Below, piece by piece: positions 23,646-36,419 of a stretch of 64,000 nucleotides of DNA. The stretch's first letter is position 1. The number at the start of each line of letters is the position of its first letter. The notes under the pieces were generated by a model. The model was not told the DNA's origin. It searched no databases and saw only the letters and a list, made by a program, of their open reading frames with translations. The translations under genes were made by a program, and so were the position numbers. The DNA is from Atrichornis clamosus (lineage: Eukaryota; Chordata; Aves; Passeriformes; Menuridae), in the NCBI GenBank assembly GCA_013400975.1, contig WBMZ01014013.1:186001-250000 (forward strand), in the 5' to 3' direction.

Positions 23646-26354
23646 TTTACCTTTCATTTCCAGCTTATCCAAGCCCCTTTACAGAGCAGTCCTGCCTTCC
23701 ACTGCACGTGGTGCTTCCTGAGAGGGCATTTCACCCCACTCTCCACTATTAAAGCATTGCCCCTGATCCACACCCTGAGGCACACGACCACTAGTGAGCC
23801 ACCAAGTGAACCCTGAACCACTGATCACAGCCCTTTAAATCCAGCAGTCCGGGCAGTTTTTCAGCTGACTTATCACACATCCATTTATCCATTTCAATTC
23901 CCACCAGCATGGCTGTAAGGATACCAGGGCAGAATTAAGGCTGTTAAAAGCCTTGATAAAACCAAGGAATTGGACATCCTCTATTCTTCCTTTCTCTTCG
24001 TAAAACTGGCTCTTATTTTCTGATGAAGCCTTGCTTGGGCTATGGTTGACTACAAAAGGAAAAATTCACACATTTAAGCCAATGAGAACGCTTAACATAT
24101 ATCTATTTAACATTACTGGAATTCCAACTCCAAAACTGACATGGAAATCATACAATGAAAATCTTCCCTTGTGGTGACATGTTGGGGAGATAAGTCAGTG
24201 GCAGTCAATAATGGCAAGTCTCATGCTTAGTTCTCTCACCGCAAGCCAGCATTTACTTGCTAATTACTCATAAAGAGGGGGAAAAAAATGACTGAAATGA
24301 CTCTAAAACTGTTGCATCACTAAAGGTTCCTGCTTACTGAGAGTCCTGAGTGGTTGTTTGTGCTTAAAATCCATTTAGGAAATGGAGGTGTTTCCCAGCA
24401 GTAGCACACACTCAGCGGGAGGGAAGTTTCCAAGCACAAGGTCCTACACCCAAGCAGCAAAACTAAACAGGACAAACAAATTGGGAGGGAAAGGAGAAAA
24501 GAGAAAGTATCCAAATTTCAAGAAACTCTCCTTGTAAACCTGGAAATGCACTTGATCCTTCACAAGAAGTTTCACTGAAAAATCCTTGAATCTATCTTGC
24601 AACAAATGCAGCCAGGTGTAGTTGAGAAGACAACAGTGAGTTGCAGGCTAGAGCCTGGCTGAGTTTTTCGTTAGAATTCCTACAGTGCACCACATATGAG
24701 ATTAGTATTTACAGTGAAGATTTCTCTTTGATATGGTGGTCACACACCTATACAGCCATCTCTGTATTACCAGAATTCTGAAAGTACACAGCAGAAGAGT
24801 TCATACATGAGAAGCTTGATTCAAGAAATGGAGATTTAGTGAGTTACGGAAGGGGACAGAAGTGATAGACTAGCAGTCTCAGAAAACAGGCTGATTATAA
24901 TACAGGTATCTTCTGATGAAGGTGAAAGGTTGAAATTCTACAAATGCATTCAAGGATGCAGTCTGCCAACTTTTTTTCACTTAAGGCATCATGAAGCATC
25001 AGATCTACAAGATGGGGGGAAAAGTTATATCATTTTAACGTGAAGTAAGACAACTACAAAGATTCCTTTCCATGACAGGAGAGAGAATAAATGGGATGTA
25101 AAAAATGGATGTCCCTTTTCTCACCTTTTTTCAAGGCCAACCTGGAGTTCTACTGAAGTTCTCCAACCAGCAGAAGAGCTGCAATTCTTCTGCTAAAGCA
25201 GGCAGGCACTGGACAAAGCCAGTTTGCAAGCAGAAGACTGCAGGCTGCATCTCATCCTTTGTGAAGACAGGACTAAAAATCCAACTAAAGAACTTGAACT
25301 TCTGACCAGCAATGAAAGAAAAAAAGTTAAAGCATTTTCTTGGCCACAAGACCTAACGTGGAATTTATAGTTACTTTTAATCTCAGTTAAAAGAACTACT
25401 AATAAGGCTCAAAGAGCAAATAGTGTTTGGGCAACCTCATTTACTGATTTATACAATGGTGATTGAAGTAACGAAGTTGATTAAGTCAAGGAATCGTTGC
25501 CACACATTTGCAGCTCATAATCCATCAACAGAAGCCAAAACCACACACAAGATAATTTTGAACCTTGAACAATAACTACGCATCAAATGAAAGAAATTGT
25601 TATTTAAAAACCTAAAAGTAGAACTATATTCCATGTAGCACTTTTATTATTTGGTTTATCACCACCATATGTGCTGCCAAGGAAAATTATAATAGGCCAC
25701 CACTACTAACTACAGAAGAAGACCATGAGTTATCATCGATATCTTATTAACCAAATTAGTAAACTCAACATAACTGGGTCATGACCATAGAGAAGGAAGC
25801 TCTGTGTTCAACAAGGATACTGTACAGGACAGAAAAATAGAAATACAGCAGTACTTTTAAAGCAGGAAAAAAGCACAGTAAGTACAACTGCAAATTTAAT
25901 CTCAAAAGCACATATTGACTAATGCAGATTATATCCAAAGTGAGCTGGATAACAATTGTTTCCTAGCAGGCCATTGTATAAAGCAAGATTCTTTCTTGGA
26001 ATAACTCTCAGATTAATAGATTCAATATTGTTTCCCTTTTATTGGAAGGCAAATTCCATTAAACACCCTGGATTACTTCAGTAACAGAACATTTATTTGC
26101 AAATGAATGCAAAGACTCTGGATGAGGAACAATACATGTTCTGGTCTACCACCATGTATCAGCATAACTTTCTTTTAATGACTGTATTTATTTCTCCTTT
26201 ACCCTGTTTGCTGTCATGGACTGACCGTGGTATTCTGGAATGAATCTCACCACACGTGTGAGTGAACTCTCCTAAAGCAGAGACCACACCTGGGAGTCTG
26301 TGCTAAACCAGTCCTTCAGAGAGCAGGGTCTGACTAAGAGATTAACGAGCCAGT
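23646..26354. other. Unique non-coding DNA
   Basis: No gene or named repeat was recognised. Small open frames at 24320-24514 (minus), 25105-25305 (plus) and 25131-25349 (minus) have no motifs. The overlap of opposing frames near 25.2 kb again points to composition. Confidence 0.58.
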
Positions 26355-26458
26355 GCAGTGACAATGACAATTATCACCACCCATCCTCATCACCGCCTGC
26401 TATCACCCACTTTATGTAAAGAAAAATGAGTTCGAGTTTGAGTGACTTAACAAATGCA
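26355..26458 (+). mobile_element. Possible MIR SINE relic
   Basis: The run 'caattatcaccacccatcct' followed by a 'cccactttatgtaaag' block, then 'aatgag' and 'gagtgacttaac', follows the MIR core order. The consensus order is a 'ttatccccattttacag' block, 'atgagg' and 'gaggttaagtgactt'. Similarity is weak, and MIR relics in birds are old and rare, so the call is tentative. Confidence 0.4.
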
Positions 26459-26632
26459 GTAAAATGAAACAACTGAGCAGCACAGGTACAACTTCCAGGA
26501 GTTCCTCATTCCAGTGCATACTCAGTTCTCCAGACAGCATTGTCTCTCTGTGCCTCCAGAGCTGCAGTACTACGTCAGAGGGATTAAGGTGAAAAGGTGA
26601 GAATTGGGTAGAAAAAAACCAAAATACAAAAC
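26459..26632. other. Short unique non-coding stretch
   Basis: Nothing was recognised. Confidence 0.5.
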
Positions 26633-26688
26633 AAAAGGAAGAGGAAGAAAAGGCAGATAAGGAAGAAAGGGAAAGGAAAAGAGGAAAG
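26633..26688. repeat. Purine tract (GGAAGA-rich)
   Basis: Almost uninterrupted A/G on the plus strand, broken by single pyrimidines near 26654 and 26657. Long homopurine tracts can form triplexes. No gene context was seen. Confidence 0.8.
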
Positions 26689-28374
26689 CCAGAACAAGTT
26701 TTTTGATTAATCTTTCACCAATATCATAAAACCAGAGTCCTCTTTAGGCTATTTAAAGAAGATGAACCTGAAGAAAGTTGTGATGTTTTTCCTAGATCAA
26801 AGCTAACAATCGCCAATAGGAATGCTTCATGGGAAACATACCTTCTTCCACTGACATTAAAAACTACAAATAGACCACACTACTTTGTATTTAATAGCTA
26901 CATGTTTCTATTAACGGCATTGACTCAATAATATGTAAGTTAAAAACACGTTCTTGCTCTGTTTTCACACCACACTCTCCATCTTAGTATCCAAGAACAG
27001 AGCATTAAACAGTAATGACGAACATCTGTCATCCTTGTTTTCCTATCCACTCTTCACCTTTGTCCTTAGTAAAAATTGGGTGTATAAAGCAGGAAAACTT
27101 GGGCAGGCAGAGCAGAGAACCTCAGGGAAATATGATATCAGCAGAATCCTTCTGTAGACCTTGCATTGTGTAATACACATGAAAAATAATTGTATCACAG
27201 AACTGTTAAATAACCATATTGGATTTGCAAAACAGGATGCATTTTCCCAGCTCACTAAGAGCCTGTAGCATTTTGGAAATTAGCATACTTCTGCTTTGAG
27301 GTATTCTGCATAAAATATTACAAAATGCATTTGATATAAACAGATAATTCCTTTTAGGAAGGTATAAAGTTAAAATGGACTGCACTTTACGTGATTCAGT
27401 GAACAAACTAGCATTCAGAGCTTAAGGAATAACTAAGCACCACTTTCTTAGTCAATTCTGCCACCTAGCTCATCTTGGGAAAGCTCACCCTGCTATACTG
27501 CACTCCTGAAAAGCAATTTTTGTCCTGTTTAGAATTGAAATTCACAAATAACTCACCCAGCACACCTAAATCACTTCATTAAACACAGGTAACATAGCAT
27601 ATTAAAAAGAAGAGTCATTTACACCAGAGGCATTAAAAGAAAGTTGCTGTGCATAGAAAATCTGTCACTTATAAACTAACTTTAATTCAGATTGATTCAA
27701 CATACACCAAACCATTTTGCTTCTTTTAATCCCTCAACCACAGTTAATGTTCTAAAATATTCCAAGGGATTTTAATTTTCAAACTATGAAAGAAAAGAAA
27801 ATATCCTTTATCCACTCTAAATCAAAATATGTAATACTGGTTCTCGGATGGTAATATTTTAATTTCAAAGTATTCCTTTTCTTGTAAATGCCTTTAACAG
27901 AACAAAATTTGTGCTAGGACAGGCTTTCAAAGCTAAGTACATCTCAGCATGCCACTACATAAGCAAACATTGTCATATATAAAATAGATATTTGCACTTT
28001 TAAAAAAGCACATTCAAAGTATGCCATAGAAAACTTGTGATGATTTGAACACCTGCACATTTTTATTATAGTTTTAAAAAAAAAAAACCAAAAACCCCAA
28101 GCAAAAATTCTCCCCAAACCAAGTTGAAAATATGCAGGCTTGATTTTAAGTTCTCTGGGCAAGTATGCTGAAAAATAAGGGCAGCAAGCCTAGCTCAGAA
28201 CCATAAAGCTGCCAGCAGAAAGAGACAAATTGTTGTTTTCTTGGGTTTTTCTAAGTAGTGAATTCTGACATACATAAAGAACACAAACCTAAGCATGGCA
28301 GAGATGCCTGCATACCTCCACTATTCAGCAGTATTTTAATCTGGAGATGCCATTTTACTGCTTAGGAAAGGTTT
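26689..28374. other. Unique AT-rich non-coding DNA
   Basis: A run of A at 28075-28087 is the only simple sequence of note. No gene or repeat family was recognised. Confidence 0.6.
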
Positions 28375-28625
28375 GTGATGAGATCTCAATAATACATAGA
28401 GCTGACACAATCTGCAGGGTTGATCGTGGCACCCTCTGTGCTTTTGGGATTTTTTCACTCTCGTGTGAAGGATCTGATGCACAGCACTGATGCTTGGTCT
28501 TGTTTATCTGGCTGCAGCTACATGTTATGCATTAACATCACAAAAAGATGAACAGCTGCCATTATCTTTGGTGCTTTTGCATTTGTGTTGCAGCTAATGT
28601 GACAGGCCTTTGCTTGTTGTTAGTA
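28375..28625. promoter_or_regulatory. Candidate conserved non-coding element
   Basis: Unique sequence rich in enhancer-like words: 'tgatgcacagc', the 'ggctgcagctac' E-box area, 'tatgcattaaca' (POU/homeodomain-like, near 28526), 'ttatctttgg' (GATA/TCF-like, near 28563) and 'cagctaatg'. There is no open frame across it. Inferred from appearance only. Confidence 0.3.
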
Positions 28626-29279
28626 ATCTTTATTTATTAGAAAATACTAACCCTCTAACAGTGCAGATGTTTCCTTTAACATGCAGGTTACATTTGGAAG
28701 TATTTACAAGTTATCTTTCCAAGGAATTACAAAGGTATGGATTCCTGCTAGAGGGTAACGAAATATCAAAATTCTCCAGTATTATGCTTTTATCTTAGAA
28801 CCTCAAAATACCAAAACTGCAAACTATACTACAAAGAAATCACTTTACTCAAACTGGTAAGAGATCTAAAGAATAAGACCTAAGACTTACAGAACAACCG
28901 AAAGCATACCCCCTGATCTGATTCCAAACACATTTTTCAAAGCACAGTATTAACTCAAGGGTATGGCAAAAATATACCCATATTAACAAGGATCACTAAT
29001 GTCAACACTTTCAAAAATAGTGCTCCTTATTTTCAGAAATAGTTAAAGAACAGTAAGAGCAAACAAAGAAAATACGCACATACTAATTAAGATATTATTC
29101 CCATCATCTCATTTTCCAATTTTTACCATTTGACTTCTAGAATTAATAAAGAGAACAGGTATTATACAGAAGCAAAACTCTGTGGAAGCTCCTTGGAGAA
29201 TAGCAGAAATTCAAAGTTTGACACATGAAGGTGAGGTAGAAGTCAGGATTTCCACAAAACATTTTCTCCCTCATTAAAG
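28626..29279. other. Unique AT-rich non-coding DNA
   Basis: No feature was recognised. Confidence 0.6.
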
Positions 29280-29700
29280 AAGTAATGCCCTTCTCCTTTC
29301 TCCATTCTCTTCACTCCCCAGTGCTCATTCAAAAGGGGAATTTGGGGACAGAATCCAGCTGCAGCAGATACAGTTTTTTGTGTGTACAGATATTCTGCAT
29401 CATTTCCATTCTTTCAGCAGGGAGATTCAAGGAAAGCTGTAACGCTTCCTACTTCTTTTTCCAACATACATTTCCCTACATTCCCCCTTGTAACATTCTC
29501 TGTCCTCCTGCTATATTTTCTATTCCTAAATCTGACATATCCTTTCTCATTTTGCTTTTATTCCCTCCTTGCTTTCTTTCTCATCCTGCCTATCCCTTCC
29601 CCTCCTCTTTCCAAGTGCCATATTACAGTTCTCCTTTAGTCTACACCTTTCTCTACTCATTCAATCTCTTCTTTATTCACCTGTCATCCAGAGATGGATT
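29280..29700. repeat. Pyrimidine-rich (plus strand) stretch
   Basis: The plus strand is strongly C/T-biased, with clusters like 'ccctccttgctttctttctc'. Two overlapping plus frames (140 and 85 codons) are open across it because stop codons need purines. Their products are phenylalanine-, serine- and proline-rich with no domain. Treated as compositional. Confidence 0.6.
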
Positions 29701-30326
29701 ATTTTAAATGCTCCCTCAACCTTTGCTGCTTTCCAGACAGGCTGACAAGAAATCTGGAGACTTAGATCTAAACCAGCTTCACAGCTTTCTGAATATGATA
29801 CTGATAGGGATGGAACAGAAAGAGAGTTGATAACATGTGACAGCACTGTTGTTGTCACAGATCCTCAGCAAATGGACAGAGGGAACCAGGCTCCTGAAAG
29901 TTTTACACTTCCTTAAGGTTCAAACCCTTTGTGCGTGACCTCTGCTCTCTCAGATCTTTGACTTGGTTTATATTTGAAATCAATCACGACACTCTTAGGA
30001 AGCAGTTAAAAAAAAAAAGTTGCTTTGTTTACAAAAAATAAAAACATCATTATTTTCTTAATTTATTCTGGCTTTCCTTGCTTGGCCAGCAAGGTGCCCG
30101 GTTTTATTTTAGAGACTTAAAGTAGCTCTGCTCAGAGAGAAATCCCCAGTTTGTTACTGGGATAAACTGCAACAAGCAGCAGCATAACTCTTGTAATGGT
30201 GCATGAATATTTTCCTAGAGTCAAACGTTCAAGTTGCTGCTGAGTGGTCTATTGCTCAGCTTACACAGCAAGCTTGTTTCTCTGCAACAAGAGTGAAAAT
30301 AAGCCAAACAGAATGTCTGGCAGGGA
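29701..30326. other. Unique non-coding DNA
   Basis: A run of A lies near 30008. No gene or named repeat was recognised. Confidence 0.58.
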
Positions 30327-30455
30327 ACAGAATAGGACAGGACAGAACAGACCAGTTCAGTGGGAAGGAAGCTACAACGATCACCTGCTTCAACTGCCTG
30401 AATACTTCAGGGCCCACTGAAAGTTCAAACATCTTATTAAGGGCACTGTCTTAAA
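30327..30455 (-). mobile_element. Short CR1 LINE 3' tail (minus strand)
   Basis: On the plus strand the fragment begins with the tail microsatellite 'aataggacaggacagaacag' (30331-30350). It continues with 'cagtgggaaggaagctacaa' and 'cgatcacctgcttcaactgc', then 'ctgaatacttcagggccc' and 'cttattaagggcactgtc'. This is the reverse complement of a well-known avian CR1 3' end, where the equivalent words are 'acgatcatctagtccaactg' and 'accacttcagggc'. About 130 bases survive, so the copy is severely 5'-truncated. No target-site duplication was confirmed. Confidence 0.88.
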
Positions 30456-31507
30456 TCCAGAATGTAGCAGAAGCAATTTTGGACACTGGTTCTTAGCATC
30501 TTTTAAAGGACTTTCGTAGACCAAATACTACCCCCTAAAACATTACAAAAGAGAAAACTGAAGGTTTAATTTTATTTTAAAGGAATTTAATGTAGACATG
30601 GTCAAGGTTCTATAAACAATCAGAGTATAAAAGAGTAAAAAAAAAGAAAATCACTACATCACTACTGAAAAGACATTAGATATTCCAAGTTGTCATAATA
30701 AAGCTTTTCAGTATCTTAATATTGACACTGTACTGTCTCTGATCATTAATGGATCTCACTACATCAAAACTCTACTTAGAAGTAATTTGCAATTTGGACA
30801 CACAAACTGAGTGTCTCTCCCAAATACTTTTACAAATCATTCCCAAAATTCTATCTCTGGAAGTACACATAGAAAATATTGTTATTACAATTTCAAAAAT
30901 GTCCAGCACTAATAACTCTAGTGAACATCTTGTGCATAAAAGAAATTGTTCATCATCACTAAAATGATCTCATATTAATATATCAGATAAAGCTACATAG
31001 TAGCAACATAAGAAAATGCCTGCAATAAGTCTGGATGTACACATACCTGTGTCTAAATATAAATTTTGTCTCACATACATGCACATTACCTGCCTACCCA
31101 GCACGTGTAAGAAATCAAGTGCAGAGGATTTTCCCTATTTCTAAAAAAACATAACACACATAACATTTTGTGTATGTCCACACAAGAATTTCAGCATTGT
31201 TTACATAATGTGGAATAAAATCTAGTATCCTTCATCATGAGAGAACAAGTACATATACACATCAGTTCAGTTTTCATGTGGCCTCTAAGGAAAACAGGAT
31301 TTCCCAGATAAAGTAGCAAAGCCCTCAGATATAAATTTTCTACATACCCACACCCATACACAACCCTCTCTGTTTCTCATTAGATTTTTACCTTCAGCCA
31401 AGCAAACGTATACCCATAATAACTCAAGCCTTCCAATCAAACCTAGAGTGCTCTTTTGGCAGAGCTGAACCCTCTGGTGAGCAGACCACTACAGTTGTAA
31501 GATAGAT
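30456..31507. other. Unique AT-rich non-coding DNA
   Basis: No gene or named repeat. ACACAT-rich words are scattered at 31030-31370. Confidence 0.58.
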
Positions 31508-31522
31508 ACACACACACACACA
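31508..31522. repeat. Short (AC)7 microsatellite
   Basis: Seven AC units plus one base, preceded by 'gatagat'. Confidence 0.9.
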
Positions 31523-34131
31523 AGTTATAGTAAATGTCAGTGCCACTGGGAAAACCTGTCTAGGCTGCTCTGCTGCTGAAACAAGTAAGCCTTTATAAGT
31601 TCACCACCCAAATCCAAACAAACTCAGCTCTGGAAACCATGGGACCTATTAACCTACTTAAATAAAAAGTCATCTCCTTTCTTCCATGGCAATACGTACA
31701 TCACAAAGTGGCAGCCTAGCTTTAATGCTGGAAAAGCGAGACAATGATGTATGTACTCATATGGGCAGCAAGGAAACATCAACATGGCTTATTCCTCTGC
31801 TGCTGCCAGCTTTGCTCAGGGAAGAACCTTGTGGAGAGCTTATGGCTTATTCTGATGTCTCAGAAAAAAAATGCATACATAATTCTAGGGGAAAAAAAAA
31901 CCCCAAACCAGTTTCTACATTTTATCTTTTGAACTATTTTATCACACAGAGCAATGGTAGCATCTGTTTGATAAAACAGACATTAAAAATTTAGCAGAGT
32001 GTACAAGTCCTCGGGTGTTGTAGGACACTGGCTCTGGGAAGAACAGAAAACTGCTGTGCCTTTCAAGCACAGTGCTATGAAGACTGTGTGCCATGAAGTG
32101 TTTTATAATAAGTGATACAATCCTATAACAAATGGGTTTGTGCATGCAAGAAAACCCAAAATCTGCAGGGCAGAGTTAGCTCCCCTTCAGGTGACTGTCA
32201 CAGGTACCAAACCTCAGGGACATCTTCCAGCATCCCATAATTGTCCATTAGCAGCCAAAACAGCTCTGCAGAGTTTAGATCTTACCACCATGAAATATTC
32301 AAACTGGTGCTCGAGACTGACCAGATCTTCCCAATTGCTTTAGAAAGGAGAAAAACAATTACAGGAAATGTTAGAACAGAAAGCAAAGCACGAAAAAAAA
32401 CTTTTGAGTAATTTTAAAGCATTTTTTTTTCCTTCTGCCTGGCATACATACATAGTTAAAGGGCAATTTTGCTAAAATATATAAACTAATATGTATATAC
32501 TGGGCTTTAACACAGCAGTTGTTCTTTTTAAGAGAAGAAACCAGGTACAGGATGGCAGAAAAAAGTAATTAATACGTACTGGCATACACACAAAGTATTT
32601 GCAAAATTAATACTTCAATTTTAGAATGCAGAAGACTTTATTATTTTTTTAATAAATATCCGTAAGTTTCTGCATTCCTGAAAGCCTGGAGTATACCGCT
32701 GTATTAAAACAAAACACAAAGTTAAATTATCCTCTCCATTTGGAACTCCATTTTGCCTTACTAGGGCACCATCTTTACCAGTCTTGACTTTCTAACTTTC
32801 TTTCAACAAAATTGACTTTCTTCCCCTCTGACTTGTAGTATGAGTAGTGAACTTTTCCCACTCCGTTAGCCACACAATGAGCACACATAGAGGATAACCT
32901 GTCCTATCTGTATTCATATGGACTCTCTTCTTCCAAAATGTGCTGACACAAAGCAAGGAAAAAGCAAGGAAGGTGTTTAAAGAAACCAAGGGAGCTCTAA
33001 GAACCAGCTGCAGCACTGAGCCTGTATTAACTCAGAACTACAGGTGCAAGGAACGTTCTGTGCGTTCCTGGGCTGCAATGCAATCATTTCAGCAGCTTTC
33101 TAGGAGTTTGGGTGCTGAGCTGTACCAAAACTTTGGCAAAAGTACACAAAACCCTACTGTTAAACAAAGACACATCTTTGGATGTCCTGTGACAAAAGCC
33201 AACCTCTCTTTCAGGTTACTAATCCAAAGAACGTGAAACAAGAGCATTTCCTAAAATGACTATGACAAATTTTACTGAAGGCAAAGTGCTATTTTTTTCC
33301 TATACTCACTTTCATGTGCGTTTCAGCTTTCCAAGTTGCAATTTTCAAGTGAAAAAACAGGCTTCTAAGGCAGATGCCAAACATGTAAAATTCCAAGGTG
33401 AACAGTCAACAACAGACAATGTTTTAAGCAAAGCAATTCAGCTGATAGTGTCACATAGCTGCTATCAGTTTCACCTAAAATAATTACATCAGTTTCAGTA
33501 ATTAAGAGGTGCTATCATTTTCATCTCAAAGAACGGCATAGCACAAACACACTCCTGAAGTCTTTCTATTTCTAATGAGAATAAATGGAAGTGGTACCAT
33601 TTGAGTTAATTGGTTGAAAGTTTTTTAGGAAATCTAACAGACAGTGGTGGTCTGCAACCATACTTATCAACTGAGACTCCTCACAAATGTTACATGCAAT
33701 AAAAAAACTGACTAAAAATGGACTTTATCACATGACCTTTTACCTGCTATGAGTTTAGGCACCTCCTCTAAATTATTCCTCATGCACGGGTGTTTTAATT
33801 TCTGCACTTTTGCCGACTCTAAACTGTATCTTAGCAAATATTTTTTTCTGCTAGACCAAAGAAATGGAAATTCACCTGCTGCTGTCATAAAAGAAACAAT
33901 ATAATTCTTTGTCAGTCAAAACAATTAAAAAACTCCACAAACCCCCAACCAACCTCCTATGTGCAATCTGAAAAATGTTCATAAACACAACACATTCTGA
34001 AGTTATTTCTAGTAAGAGAGAAGCTACAGACCCACTTTGTGGCTGTTGACACAGATAAGGGAGTGACAACGGAGACGTGATCAATCCTCACCACGTGAAA
34101 AAGAGGCACCACGAAACACTGCCATACTCAC
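31523..34131. other. Unique non-coding DNA
   Basis: Short open frames at 31686-31994, 32140-32343 and 32940-33236 (plus) show no domain and no paired splice sites. A small duplication 'aagcaaggaa' occurs twice near 32951-32971. No named repeat was recognised. Confidence 0.55.
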
Positions 34132-34240
34132 AGGTTACTTCTGAAGTGCACTCAACAAAAATGTTGGTTGTTTCAGAGCTGGTGAACCAGTCGTTGCTCA
34201 AACTGCACTGCAGAGGTAACAATTCTGTGGTGTTCTTCAG
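34132..34240 (-). CDS. Candidate internal exon of an unrecognised gene (hypothesis)
   Basis: On the minus strand an acceptor context 'tttgttttgctgttcag' ends at 34241, and a consensus donor 'gtgagt' begins at 34131. The 109 bases between them stay open in one frame for 36 codons. The translation starts LKNTTELLPLQC, has an NTT glycosylation sequon, two cysteines and a tryptophan, and reads more like extracellular protein than the other frames of this window. An upstream exon ending in phase 0 would be needed, and the minus-strand candidate at 41429-41542 ends in phase 0. I recognise no family. Chance splice-like pairs are common in this much DNA, so an RNA exon or nothing at all are real alternatives. 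Confidence 0.2.
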
Positions 34241-35478
34241 CTGAACAGCAAAACAAAGTGTTCCTGTAATGCCTCCACGCCTGCCAAACACTGAGAGAAC
34301 TGGGATTTTACTTCTTAAAAAAAAGAAATCCTTGAATTCCTATGCCTACGTGCACTAACTAAAAGAAAAATTAATGTGCATCTTTAGATGCAAACACTAA
34401 AACCAGCATCATTATTAAATACACAGATAATAAAAATCCAGTCTTGGTAACGTGTTTCATGAAATAATTTAGACACCTCTATTAAGCTATATAATTCATT
34501 AATACCAAAGTTTAAGTTCATGTAATTGTTCTATAAGTAAAAACATGACATAAAAGATGAGTCACTGTTACATCACTTTCAGAGAGTGAAAGTTGCTGTT
34601 CCCTACTTACATTTCACACAAGCTTTGAAAATAAAAAAATCCCTGTGAATGGTGTTGGCTGGAATAATGGGGTAGAAAAAAGGTCTAAGCTTAAGAGGGA
34701 ATATGACCTATTATGTTCAAATGCTGATGAATTTTCCTTAAAATACAGATTAAATTTAATTTCTTTCAGTGGTGTTTCACTGAGACAAGGGTGTTGAGGG
34801 AACTTCTAGATGAGTCTGCCTTTCAGAGAACATAAATATCTGTGCTCAAAATACATGTGTTAAAGGAACAAAAAAAGTACTTAAAGCTTAGCACAGTATA
34901 TGGCAAAGGGTAAGTACAGGTTTATCCCCACAACCATTTCTTCCAAGTAGAAAGATGTTTCAGAAGATACACATCCTTGACAAAGAAGCATAAATAGTAG
35001 ATTTTTGTTCTTACTCCAGATCAGGTGCATGGTAAGATGTAGAATTTTTTTGATTCATCTGCCATGAGATTCCACCTGATCTCAGTCTGGCAGAGGTGCT
35101 GCAGATTCTGCTTTTTGGGTTCATTCACATCCAGCACAACTTTACCATCCCTAACAAAAATGCAGTGTACAAGAACTCTGAAAATACCACCAGCAGTTTA
35201 CATAACACTTCTTTTGATTCCATAGCAACACCATATTATAACAGCATTGTGCAGGGGATGCAACCTTCTATTTACCCTAAATTCATTTGCAAATTGAAAC
35301 GGTATCTTGCACCACACATGTTTCCAGTGATTGAGTTTGCCCTGTGAATGCATTTAATGACTAAGCACATGGTCCCTCCTCCCATCTCCAGAGCCAGGTG
35401 CTCCTCAGAGCTGCCTGTCAAGCTGCACTACTGCACGAGGAAGGGCTTTTCAAGGGGTAAGACTGCTGAAAAGATGAG
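34241..35478. other. Unique AT-rich non-coding DNA
   Basis: An 83-codon plus frame at 35096-35347 has no motif. No named repeat was recognised. Confidence 0.58.
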
Positions 35479-35526
35479 CAGATGAGTTTCCTTTCATTAG
35501 CCCAGATGAGTTTCCTTTCATTAACC
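35479..35526. repeat. 24-bp tandem duplication (two copies)
   Basis: The unit beginning 'cagatgagtttcctttcatt' at 35479-35502 is repeated immediately at 35503-35526 with one difference near the end (tagcc versus taacc). The near identity suggests a fairly recent slippage or duplication event. It doubles a GAGTTTCCTTTCATTA word that contains ETS-like (TTCC) and homeodomain-like (ATTA) cores. Confidence 0.93.
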
Positions 35527-36419
35527 TACACTGATGAGAATAATACTGCCCATGTCATTTCAGTTATATACTCTTAATGACACTGAAGCCTCTGAATATT
35601 TAGTGAATAATCAACTATAATAATACTGAATGCAAGGACGTGGTTTGAATTCCTCTGTGTTTAGAACAGTGGTGCAGCCAGATCTAAACAAGCTGTATCA
35701 TCGCACGACCTAAAGCACACACAGTTTGCCAGAATAATACCCTCTGCAGTTAAAGCAGAAACACAGTTTGCGTTTTTGAACTATGAACTAAATGACAATA
35801 CACTGAGATTTCTCTGCTGTCTCTAAAAGGTCAAGACATCTTGACTGTGAACAAAGGAGACTTGTAGGATTAAACATGTTAATATGCATTTTATTTTTGG
35901 GGATTAGTGACTTTCACTGGAATGCAATTGTGCTGTTTTTCTTCTTCAGCCTTGAACTAGAGACTGCATTTAGTGTTCTCAGAAATCATTCTGAAATGAT
36001 GACTCCACATATGTTTATAAACCATATCACCTAGTGTATATATATACATTTCAGTGTACATGTTCTTTCTTGTAAAACATAACTGCTTGCTGTTCAAATT
36101 ATCTTTCCACAGTAGTGACTCTTCTATATATTTATTAGTACCTGCCAGCACCGCTGGAATAAACATGTAATGCATTTCAGAACCATGAACCTGATTCCTG
36201 AATCTGTTTGTAATTTATCACGAGTGGGTCAGATATTGTGGTGTGTGTTAAAATGAACTAGTGTGAGATGTAAAAGCTATGCATATCAGCCATATAAGAT
36301 TTGATTCCTTTTTTGAATTTTTTTTTTAATTTTTTATTTTTAAAATTCTATTCTCCATGGCTTCATTGGTGTTTGGGGAAATCACCAACAGAGACTGCCA
36401 AGAGAAAATCTGTTAGATT
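35527..36419. other. Unique AT-rich non-coding DNA
   Basis: A T/A-rich patch lies at 36309-36350. No gene or named repeat was recognised. Confidence 0.6.

Noticed and set aside
29285..29707. 140-codon plus-strand open frame
   Set aside because: It lies in a pyrimidine-rich tract where stop codons are depleted; the product is low-complexity F/S/P.
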